Assembly (NCBI GenBank): GCA_964569085.1
Contig: CAZMTA010000005.1
Coordinates: 1 to 64,000 of the forward strand
Direction of reading: 5' to 3'
Source: JAJCZZ01 sp964569085
GTDB taxonomy: Bacteria; Gemmatimonadota; Gemmatimonadetes; Longimicrobiales; Gaopeijiaceae
Length of the DNA stretch: 64,000 bases
The notes beneath the pieces were generated by a model. It did no database searches. It saw only the letters and a program-made list of their open reading frames with translations, and was not told where the DNA came from. Shown here in pieces: positions 34,755-42,467 of the stretch; the stretch's first letter is position 1; every line of letters begins with the position of its first letter. A program made the position numbers and the translations under genes.

Positions 34755-35600
34755 ATGCGCGCACCCACCCGTGCCCTCGTCACCCTCCTCGTCCTGCCCC
34801 TGGCCCTGGTGGCGTGCGATGCCGACTCCCCCACCGATCCCGGGGCGGATCCCGGCACCCCCGATCCGGTCCAGCCGCCCCCGCCCAGCCGGCCGCCGCT
34901 GGAGTCGCTGAGCTTCACCACGCCCAACACGTTCTTCGAGAGCCTCCAGACGTCGGTGGCGTCCAACGGCTCGGTGACGCGCACCTTCACCGTGAGCGAG
35001 ACGACGGACTTCGCCATGCGGTACGCGACGGACTACACGGCGCAGATGGTGATCATGCCCGCCGACCAGGCGCCCGCCTTCGAGGCCTTCCAGGGCGTGA
35101 GCGTCGTGGCCTCGTGGGACGGGGGCGCCGGGACGGAGTTCCTGACCCTCGCCCCCGGCCAGTACGCCCTGGGCATCCGGAGCAGCCAGCCGGTGCGCCA
35201 GGAGTTCTCGTGGGAGCTGGACTACGACATCGTCGGGCTGCCCCGGGAGCACGACTACGACTTCGAGTTCGCCGGGGTCGTGGTCAGCGACGCCCTCCGC
35301 GTGGCGGCCAACGGCGGGTGGGCGTGGCAGGGCTTCACCATCCAGTCCGGCTTCCGGTACTTCCTGGACGGCACCAACACGCGCGTGGATTCCTGGATCA
35401 TCCCCGAGGACCAGCTCCAGGCCTTCGAGTCCGGTGGATCCTTCCAGTTCTTCACCGCCTACGAGGGCACCAACGCCGGCGCGCCGGGCCTCTGGGAGGT
35501 CCGCCTGCCGCCGGGCACGTACTACCTGGCCATGCGCTCCAACGACGCCGAGGTCGACGGGTACGTGACCTTCGTTCTGGAGGCCTGGCGGGGCTACTAG
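34755..35600 (+). CDS. Lipoprotein of unknown function
   Basis: The 281-residue protein has a lipobox LVAC and a Pro/Asp-rich linker (DPVQPPPPSRPP). It then has two similar beta-rich halves (about 55-155 and 160-281), each with strands ending in a Leu/Phe-Pro-Gly-x-Tyr turn (LAPGQYALGIRS, LPPGTYYLAMRS). This suggests a duplicated pre-peptidase-like or jelly-roll domain. No enzyme motif was seen. The start at 34755 is set by the promoter at 34675-34702. Confidence 0.6.
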   Translation: MRAPTRALVTLLVLPLALVACDADSPTDPGADPGTPDPVQPPPPSRPPLESLSFTTPNTFFESLQTSVASNGSVTRTFTVSETTDFAMRYATDYTAQMVIMPADQAPAFEAFQGVSVVASWDGGAGTEFLTLAPGQYALGIRSSQPVRQEFSWELDYDIVGLPREHDYDFEFAGVVVSDALRVAANGGWAWQGFTIQSGFRYFLDGTNTRVDSWIIPEDQLQAFESGGSFQFFTAYEGTNAGAPGLWEVRLPPGTYYLAMRSNDAEVDGYVTFVLEAWRGY

Positions 35601-35740
35601 CGACACCCGACCCACTGCGTCCCCGGGGGACCGGGTGGCGGAGGCGTTCCGGTCCGGACCATCTTGAGCGCCCGCCGGCGCCGGGCACGACCCGGCCCGG
35701 CGGACCGGTCGTACCCGTCCCATCCCCACCCCCGAGGTCC

Positions 35741-38017
35741 ATGCCGTCCTCCCCGCGTCCGCTCCGCTCCCTCGTCCTTCCCCTCTGTCTCGTCCTGCTG
35801 GCCCTGGTCGTACGCGCGGCCGGCGTCGCCGCCCAGGCCTCGCCCCACGCCGAGGGCGTCGAGATCCGCCGCACCTCCTTCGGCGTCCCCCACGTCCTGG
35901 CCGAGGACCTGGACGGCATGGGGTACGGGCTGGCCTGGGTGATGATGGAGGACTACCGGGAGGACGTCCCCCGGGCGCTGCTGCGGGCCAACGGGCGGTG
36001 GGGGCTGGCGGTGGGCCCCGACGAGATGGAGGGTGACTTCGCCGGTCGGTTGGACCACGAGTACGCGGCCTGGACCTACCACCGGCTCCCCGCCGACGTG
36101 CGCGCGGTCTACGCGGGGTACGCCGCCGGCCTGAACGACTTCATCCGGCTGTACGCCGACTCGCTCCCCGAGTGGGCCCGCCCCGAGTTCACCCCCCAGG
36201 ACGTGGCGGCCCGGGACGTGGACGTGTGGGACGACGGCGCCATCCGCGCCTTCGCCGAGCGGCGGGAGGAGTGGGCCACCGACGGGGACGAGGACCCCGA
36301 GGGTGCGGGCGGGCGGGAGGCCCGGGGCCTCGGCGCACCCACCGGGACCGCCGCCGGCCTCCGGGCCTCCGCCGATCCCCGCGACCCCGCCGCCCTCCTG
36401 AACACCTGGATGGCGTGGGCCCGCCGCGCCGGCGAGGCGGACCCCGAGGTGGGGTCCAACGCCTGGGCCTTCGGCCCGGAGCGGAGCGAGAGCGGGAACG
36501 CCCTCCTGCTGCGGAACCCGCACCTGTCGTACACGGCGGGCTACTACGAGGCCCACGTCCGCGTTCCCGGCGTCATCGACTTCTACGGCGACTTCCGCCT
36601 GGGCGGGCCCTTCACGACCATCGGGGGCTTCAACCGGCGGCTGGGGTGGGCCACCACGAACAACTACCCGGACCTGGACCAGGTGTACGCCCTGGCCAAG
36701 GACCCCGAGGCCGACGCCTATCTCTTCGACGGGGGGAGCGTCCCGGTCGTCCGACGGGAGGTCCGGGTGGAGTACGCCGACGGCCGGGGCGGGACGGGCA
36801 CCGCCGTGCGGGAGATGCCCTCCACCCCTCTGGGCCCGGTGATCCACGAGACGGCGGACTCCCTCTACGTCCTCCGCGCCTGGGAGCTGGAGCAGTACCG
36901 CGTCGGCGAGCAGTGGCTGAGGATGATGCAGGCCGACGACCTGGCGGAGTGGACCGAGGCCATGAAGATCCGGGCCAAGGTCTCCTCGAACCTCACGTAC
37001 GCCGACGCCGACGGGAACGTGCACCTGGTCTGGAACGCCGCGCTCCCCGACCTGCCCCACGCCCATCGGGGCGACACGGCGGTGGCGGCCACGGGCTCCG
37101 ACGGGGTCTGGACCTCCCTGGTCCCGTACGCCGCGCTTCCCCAGGTCACGAACCCCGAGGGGGGCTACGTCCAGAACGCCAACGACCCCCCGTACTACAC
37201 CAACCTCCACGAGCAACTGGACCCCGCGTCCTTCCCCGAGAACATGCCGGAGCCCCGCCTCCGCTTCCGCTCCCAGAACTCTCTGGGCCTGGTGCACACC
37301 GACGACGAGCTCTCCCTCGAGGAGATGGTGGAGCTGAAGCACTCCATGGGGATGGAGCTGGCGGACAAGGTGAAGGACGGCCTGGTGGAGGCGGTCCGCG
37401 CGCGCCACGCCGACGGCGAGGTCCGGGAGGCCATCGACCTGGTGGCCGCCTGGGACAACACGGCGGCCAAGCACACCCGGGGGAGCACGCTCTTCGAGCA
37501 GTGGGCCTTCGACTACTTCGAGGCCGTCCCCGAGGAGGACCAGTTCGCGGTGCCCTGGTCCACCGACGACCCCATGGGCACCCCCCGGGGCGTGGGCGAT
37601 CCCGAGGAGGCCGCGGCGGCCTTCGCGCGCGCAGTGGCGGAGACGGAGCGGCGCTTCGGGCGCTGGGACGTGACGTGGGGCGAGGTCCACCGCCTCCGCG
37701 CCGGGGACAAGGACGTGCCGGTGGGCGGCTGCGCCAGCGCGCTGGGCTGCTTTCGGGTGGTGGGCTTCGTCGAGGACGACGACGGCCTGTACCGCGCCTA
37801 CCGGGGCGATGGCTGGGTGCTGGCCGTGGAGTTCGGGGAGGTCCCCCGGGCCTACTCGGTCCTGGCCTACGGAAACTCGAACCGCCCCGAGTCGCCGCTC
37901 TTCTACGACCAGGCCGAGCTCTTCTCCCGGAACCACATGAAGGAGGTGGCCTTCACCGAGGAGGCCATCGCCGGGGACCTGGTGCGGAGCTACCGACCGG
38001 CGGAGCTCATGCGGTAG
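35741..38017 (+). CDS. Exported penicillin acylase family N-terminal hydrolase
   Basis: The 758-residue preprotein has a signal peptide (cut near VAAQ). It is expected to cleave itself before S239 (VGSNAWAFGP), giving the catalytic N-terminal Ser of the beta chain. Other family stretches are NPHLSYT, DFYGDFRLGGPFTTIGGFNRRLGWATTN and VHLVWNA. Substrates could be penicillins, acyl-homoserine lactones or other N-acyl compounds, and cannot be read from the sequence. It is an unusually Asp/Glu-rich member. It stands before a strong hairpin at 38033. Confidence 0.92.
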   Translation: MPSSPRPLRSLVLPLCLVLLALVVRAAGVAAQASPHAEGVEIRRTSFGVPHVLAEDLDGMGYGLAWVMMEDYREDVPRALLRANGRWGLAVGPDEMEGDFAGRLDHEYAAWTYHRLPADVRAVYAGYAAGLNDFIRLYADSLPEWARPEFTPQDVAARDVDVWDDGAIRAFAERREEWATDGDEDPEGAGGREARGLGAPTGTAAGLRASADPRDPAALLNTWMAWARRAGEADPEVGSNAWAFGPERSESGNALLLRNPHLSYTAGYYEAHVRVPGVIDFYGDFRLGGPFTTIGGFNRRLGWATTNNYPDLDQVYALAKDPEADAYLFDGGSVPVVRREVRVEYADGRGGTGTAVREMPSTPLGPVIHETADSLYVLRAWELEQYRVGEQWLRMMQADDLAEWTEAMKIRAKVSSNLTYADADGNVHLVWNAALPDLPHAHRGDTAVAATGSDGVWTSLVPYAALPQVTNPEGGYVQNANDPPYYTNLHEQLDPASFPENMPEPRLRFRSQNSLGLVHTDDELSLEEMVELKHSMGMELADKVKDGLVEAVRARHADGEVREAIDLVAAWDNTAAKHTRGSTLFEQWAFDYFEAVPEEDQFAVPWSTDDPMGTPRGVGDPEEAAAAFARAVAETERRFGRWDVTWGEVHRLRAGDKDVPVGGCASALGCFRVVGFVEDDDGLYRAYRGDGWVLAVEFGEVPRAYSVLAYGNSNRPESPLFYDQAELFSRNHMKEVAFTEEAIAGDLVRSYRPAELMR

Positions 38018-38032
38018 AAGGCCGTCGGGGAC

Positions 38033-38060
38033 GCCGGGCGGCGGGATCCCGCCGCCCGGC
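38033..38060. terminator. Bidirectional terminator, perfect 28-bp palindrome
   Basis: GCCGGGCGGCGGGA is followed directly by its exact reverse complement. It sits between the penicillin acylase stop and the convergent D-aminoacylase stop. Confidence 0.7.
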
Positions 38061-38086
38061 CCCGTCGACCGCGGTTCCCAGGCCCG

Positions 38087-39661
38087 TCAGCGCCCGTCCT
38101 TCCGCAGCACGGCGCCGGGCATCTCGCCGGTGAACTCGCCGTCGGCCACCGCGGCCCGGCCGTTCACGAAGACCCACTCCATCCCTTCGGCGAGCTGGTG
38201 GGGCGCGGTGTACTCCGCCGGGTCGTTCACCGCGTCCAGGTCGAAGACGACCACGTCGGCCGCCGCCCCGGCGCGCAGGACGCCCCGGTCCGGCATCCCG
38301 TAGACCGTCGCCGGGAGGGACGTCATGCTCCGGATGGCGTGGGGGAGGGAGAGCACCCCCTTCTCCTGCACGTACAGGCGGATCTTCCGGGGGAAGGCCC
38401 CGTAGGAGCGCGGGTGGGGCACCCCTTCCATCCATGGGACCAGGTCGCCGTCCGATCCCGTCATGGTCCAGGGCTGGGCCATGAGCGTCTCCACGTCCCG
38501 CTCGTGCATGTTGTACGAGACGATGCTCACGCTTCCCTCGCGGATCAGGTCCACCGCGGTGTCGATGGGATCCTGCCCCCGCTCCTCGGCCAGGTCGCTC
38601 AGGAGCCGTCCCTCGATGGACGGATCGGGACGGTAGCGGCGGAACTGGATGCGGTCGGCTCCGCCGCGCCGCGCCAGGCCCTCCACCATGCCCTCGCGGA
38701 TGCGGGCCATGGTCTCGGGGCGGTCCATGCGCGCCAGGAGCGAGTCGCGGCCGCCGGCCTGGGACCAGCGGGGCAGCAGCGCCGACTCGAGGCCCGTGGC
38801 CGAGGCGGTGTAGGGGTACTGGTCCGCGAAGACCTGGACCCCCTCCTCCCTGGCCCGCTCCACCCGGTGCACGATGGCGCCGGAGTAGCCCCACACGAAC
38901 GGGCCGAGGGCTTTCACGTGGGTGAGGACGGCGGGGATGTCCGCGACCCGACCGACGTTGATGACCTCGTCCACCGCCGCGATGAGCCCCACGGAGTACG
39001 TGGACTCGTCCCGGTAGTGGCTCTGGTAGGCGCCGCCGAAGGGAGCCACCTCGCGCGCCAGCTCCTCGATCTCTTCGGGCTCGGCGTAGTTGCCCGGGAC
39101 GTAGAACGTCCCCGAGGACATCCCCCATCCACCCTCCTGCATGGCGGCGCGGACGAGCCCCTTCATCCGCTCCATCTCGGCGGCGGTGGGCGCCCGGTCC
39201 TCGGTGCCCAGGACCTCCCGGCGCACCGAGCCGTGCCCGACGAACTGGGCCACGTTCACGCCCAGGCCGTCGGCCAGGAGCGAATCGCGCTGGGCGGCAA
39301 GGTCCACCATGCCGCCCCCGTCGGGGTTGGCGAAGATCGTCGTGATGCCCTGGGCCAGGAGCGGTCGGGCGTGGCTCAGCTCGTCCGTGGCCAGCCCCCC
39401 GCCGGCGTGGGAGTGGGTGTCGATGAAGCCGGGAGCCACGTAGAGACCCTCGGCGTCCACGACCCGGTCGGCGGAGACGTCGCCCAGGTCCCCGACGGCT
39501 TCGATCCGGTCCCCGCGCAGGAGGACGTCGGCCCGGATCCACGGGTTGCCCGAGCCGTCCAGGACGCGGCCGTTCCGGATCAGGACGGTCTCCTGGGCGG
39601 CCACGTGGGCCGTGGCGGCCAGGAGAAGGGTCAGCGTGAGCAGCGCGGCGCGTCGGAGCAT
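38087..39661 (-). CDS. Exported N-acyl-D-amino acid deacylase-type amidohydrolase
   Basis: The 524-residue protein has a signal peptide ending near VAAQ, then the urease-like fold with the metal HxH in GFIDTHSHAG. The early stretch NGRVLDGSGNPW and the late region (VDAEGLYVAPGF) are those of D-aminoacylase/dihydroorotase-like enzymes. It likely removes acyl groups from N-acyl-D-amino acids outside the cytoplasm. It lies 111 nt downstream of gamma-glutamyltransferase on the same strand, so an operon is possible. Confidence 0.85.
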   Translation of the reverse strand: MLRRAALLTLTLLLAATAHVAAQETVLIRNGRVLDGSGNPWIRADVLLRGDRIEAVGDLGDVSADRVVDAEGLYVAPGFIDTHSHAGGGLATDELSHARPLLAQGITTIFANPDGGGMVDLAAQRDSLLADGLGVNVAQFVGHGSVRREVLGTEDRAPTAAEMERMKGLVRAAMQEGGWGMSSGTFYVPGNYAEPEEIEELAREVAPFGGAYQSHYRDESTYSVGLIAAVDEVINVGRVADIPAVLTHVKALGPFVWGYSGAIVHRVERAREEGVQVFADQYPYTASATGLESALLPRWSQAGGRDSLLARMDRPETMARIREGMVEGLARRGGADRIQFRRYRPDPSIEGRLLSDLAEERGQDPIDTAVDLIREGSVSIVSYNMHERDVETLMAQPWTMTGSDGDLVPWMEGVPHPRSYGAFPRKIRLYVQEKGVLSLPHAIRSMTSLPATVYGMPDRGVLRAGAAADVVVFDLDAVNDPAEYTAPHQLAEGMEWVFVNGRAAVADGEFTGEMPGAVLRKDGR

Positions 39662-39772
39662 GGGTCTTCCTCGGGGTGTGGGGTTCCTGCCGGCAGGGAC
39701 GAGATAGCTGGGCGGCTCCCGGGCTTCAAGCCGAGCGCGCGGGGAGGCCGGCGCGGGACGGACCGTCGGCGG

Positions 39773-41500
39773 TCAGCCGCCGGGCCCCCGGGCGCTCCCC
39801 TCCCAGTCGGGATCGGCGCCGCCGCGCCACGCGCCGTTCCCGGCCTCCCGGGCCACGGCGTGGACCCGGGAGAAGGCGCCGTCCCGGCCCACGCTCCGGA
39901 TCTCCAGCCCCAGCGCGCGCATCTGGTCGAGCTCCGCCTCGGTCCACCCCACGACGGGGGTGGTCTCGGCGTCGAGCTCGCCGGGGTCGGTCTGGAAGAC
40001 GCGCGGCGCTTCCAGCGCCTCGGCCAGCGTCATCCCCTGGTCGATCATGCGGGAGATCACCTGCGTGACCCCGGCCACGATGCGGGAGCCCCCGGCGGCG
40101 CCCAGCGCCAGGACGGGCTCGCCGTCCCGGAAGACCATCACCGGGGAGATGAAGGAGCGGGCCCGCTGCCCCGGCTCCATGCGCCCCAGGTAGCCGCCCA
40201 GCGTCGAGGCGTAGAGGAAGCCGAGCCCGGGGGTGACGACCTTGGAGCCCATGTTGGGGCCGAGGGTCTGGGTCAGGGCCACCATCATGCCGTCGGCGTC
40301 GGCGGCGGTGAGGTGGGTCGTGTGGCCCTGGCCGTCGCCCCGGGGGTCGAGCTCGGGGACGAGGGGGAGGCCGGCGAGGGCGGTGTGGGCGGGTCCGGCC
40401 GATCCGGCCATTCCCTCGCCCGCGGCGTCCCGCTCAGCGTCCCGCTCGGCGTCCCCGAGCCGGCTCCCGGCCGGGGCGCGGACCTGCTCCCGCACCCGGT
40501 CGGCCCACTCCCTGGAGAGGGCGCGGGCCCGGGCGGTGTCGGTGCCCGTGGCGCGGAGCTCGGGACTGGCCAGCCCGATGGCCTGGCCGGCCACGGCGGC
40601 CCACTCGGCCTCGCTCATGGACGCCGGGTCGAAGCCCTCCAGGACGTGGAGCGCCTGGATCACCACGGTCCCGGCCGCCGGCACGTCCAGGCCGACGATG
40701 TCGTAGCCGCGGTAGCTCCCCCGCACGATCCCGGCGTCCAGCGCCTCGTACTCGTGGAAGGCCTCGAGCTTCACGGCGCTGCCGTGGGCCGCCAGGTCGG
40801 CGGCCATGATCTCGGCGATCTCGCCGCGGTAGAAGGCGTCGTGCCCGCCCTCGGCCAGGGCGCGGAGGGTCCGGGCGTAGTCCTTCTGGACCAGGAGGTC
40901 CCCTCCGTCGTACGCCGTGCCGTCCGCCTCGAGGTAGCTCGCGGCCGTGCCGTAGAACTCGCGGCCCTGCTCCATCCCGGACGCGTGGCGCGCCGCTTCG
41001 GCGGGCAGGAGGCGGAAGCCGTTCTCGGCGTAGTCGATGGCCGGAGCCATCACGGTCCCGAGGGGGAGGGAGCCGTGCTCCCGGTGGAGCTTGAGGAGCC
41101 CGGCGGCCGCGCCGGGCACCCCGATCACCGGGTACCCGTACGACGCCTGGGGCGCCTCGTCGTAGTCGTAGTCCCAGGGCGCCTGGGTCGTGCCGTCGAT
41201 CCCCACGACGGAGCCGTCGGGCAGGCGGACGAGGATCTGGTTCCGTCCGCCGATGGAGTTCATGGTGGGCTCCACCACGGCGATGGCGAACCCGGCCGCC
41301 ACCGCCGCGTCGGCGGCGTTCCCGCCCATCTCCAGCATGCGCACGCCCGCCTCGGTGGCCAGGGGCTGCGCGGCCGAGACCATCCCGCCCTCGGACAGGC
41401 CGTTCTGCCGCATCGCCTGGGCGGAGAGGCCGTGGGCGCCGACGAGCAGGAGGACGAGGAGCGACGCCAGGAGGCGGGGGAGGGGGCTAGGTGCGGGCAT
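39773..41500 (-). CDS. ggt: Gamma-glutamyltransferase, exported
   Basis: The 575-residue preprotein has a signal peptide (cut near LSAQ) and the GGT fold: GGNAADAAVAAGFAIAV, then the autocleavage site before T394 in GHTTHLTA, which becomes the N-terminal nucleophile of the small subunit. The family motif LGAAGGSRI near the C-terminus is present. It transfers or hydrolyses gamma-glutamyl groups (glutathione and peptides). An insert around residues 335-375 is rich in Ala/Gly/Asp. Confidence 0.92.
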   Translation of the reverse strand: MPAPSPLPRLLASLLVLLLVGAHGLSAQAMRQNGLSEGGMVSAAQPLATEAGVRMLEMGGNAADAAVAAGFAIAVVEPTMNSIGGRNQILVRLPDGSVVGIDGTTQAPWDYDYDEAPQASYGYPVIGVPGAAAGLLKLHREHGSLPLGTVMAPAIDYAENGFRLLPAEAARHASGMEQGREFYGTAASYLEADGTAYDGGDLLVQKDYARTLRALAEGGHDAFYRGEIAEIMAADLAAHGSAVKLEAFHEYEALDAGIVRGSYRGYDIVGLDVPAAGTVVIQALHVLEGFDPASMSEAEWAAVAGQAIGLASPELRATGTDTARARALSREWADRVREQVRAPAGSRLGDAERDAERDAAGEGMAGSAGPAHTALAGLPLVPELDPRGDGQGHTTHLTAADADGMMVALTQTLGPNMGSKVVTPGLGFLYASTLGGYLGRMEPGQRARSFISPVMVFRDGEPVLALGAAGGSRIVAGVTQVISRMIDQGMTLAEALEAPRVFQTDPGELDAETTPVVGWTEAELDQMRALGLEIRSVGRDGAFSRVHAVAREAGNGAWRGGADPDWEGSARGPGG

Positions 41501-41635
41501 GGTCGGGGGCTCTGTCAGGAACGGGGCGCGAGGCTCGTACCATAATGCGGGACGACGCCTGGCGCAGGAGCGCCGGGCCGGTCATTCTTCCTTCCCGAGA
41601 ACCCACCGAACCGGACTCTCCAGGAGCCCCCCGCC

Positions 41636-42109
41636 GTGCGCATTCCCTTCCCGCTCCGCGTCCCCACCACGCTCGCCCTCGGCGCGCTCCTCCTCTCGGG
41701 GTGCTACCGGTACGTGCCCACCGAGCTGTCCGACGTCCGGCCCCAGCAGACGGTCCGGGTCCGGGTCGCGGACGAGGCCATGCCGGCCGTCCGCAACTTC
41801 GTGGAGCCCCGGGAGGCGACCGTCTCCGGGCGGGTCGTCGCGGTCCGGCCGGACTCGGTCGAGCTCCGTCTCGAGACCCCCGTGGCCTTCCGGCAGGTGA
41901 CGCTCCCTCGCTCCTGGGTCCTGGACTCCAGCGTGCGCGAGGTCGACAAGGGGAAGAGCTTCCTCATCTCGGCCGCCCTGGTGGGCGCCGTGGGCTACCT
42001 CGCCTACCTCGGCTTCGAGGGGCGGGGGGGCGGCCAGGCGATTCCCGGCCCCCAGCCCGACGAGCAGCGGATCCCGCTCCTGGAGCTCGCCCTCCCCTTC
42101 CTCCCCTGA
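41636..42109 (+). CDS. Small lipoprotein of unknown function
   Basis: The 157-residue product starts at a GTG preceded by AGGAG. It has a lipobox LLSGC and then a beta-rich domain (VSGRVVAVRPDSVELRL) that resembles a small SH3-like or DUF domain. A second hydrophobic stretch (residues about 110-130) may be a transmembrane helix or membrane hook. It is divergent from ggt. I recognise no family. Confidence 0.6.
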   Translation: MRIPFPLRVPTTLALGALLLSGCYRYVPTELSDVRPQQTVRVRVADEAMPAVRNFVEPREATVSGRVVAVRPDSVELRLETPVAFRQVTLPRSWVLDSSVREVDKGKSFLISAALVGAVGYLAYLGFEGRGGGQAIPGPQPDEQRIPLLELALPFLP

Positions 42110-42178
42110 GGGGAGCCCGAAGGGGCCCGGAACGCCCGAATGTCGGCGACTATCCTTCGTACAGATTTGGCCGCGATC

Positions 42179-42209
42179 CCGTAAGTCCGTGGGCGACAAT
42201 GGCTTACGG
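42179..42209. promoter_or_regulatory. Inverted repeat upstream of susC
   Basis: A 7-bp perfect arm pair with 17-nt spacing could be a dimeric operator or a weak hairpin. It lies about 60 bp upstream of the promoter-like sequence. Confidence 0.35.
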
Positions 42210-42240
42210 CAAGGGGTCAGGCGTTCGCGGTCCGCGCGGT

Positions 42241-42270
42241 TTGCGGCCGGCGTCGTCCCCCCCCTAGTAT
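42241..42270 (+). promoter_or_regulatory. Possible sigma-70 promoter of the susC/susD operon
   Basis: TTGCGG (42241-42246), an 18-bp spacer and TAGTAT (42265-42270) lie about 200 nt before the SusC start. The -10 matches the consensus at four of six places. Confidence 0.4.
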
Positions 42271-42467
42271 CGACCGTTGCAGTCGAACGGGTAGAGGTCG
42301 TGAAAGGTGGCGCAACGGGGCTCGGGTCGAGGTATGACTCGGCCCCTTCTGCCGCTTTCATTCGTGGGTGCTCCGCCCACACCTCCTCCCCCTTCTGCTC
42401 TCGGTGCGGTACCCGGCCCCACGGGCTGGATCCGCAGTATTCCCCGCCAGACTCTCTGGAGGCACAC

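Larger units (their letters stand above)
42110..42467 (+). other. 358-bp non-coding leader of the susC/susD operon
   Basis: I see no coding sequence here. It holds an inverted repeat (CCGTAAG at 42179-42185 and CTTACGG at 42203-42209), a promoter-like element (42241-42270) and about 200 nt of leader with a short hairpin (GTGGGT-GCTCC-GCCCAC, near 42365-42380). The region is less G+C-rich than its neighbours. Confidence 0.5.
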
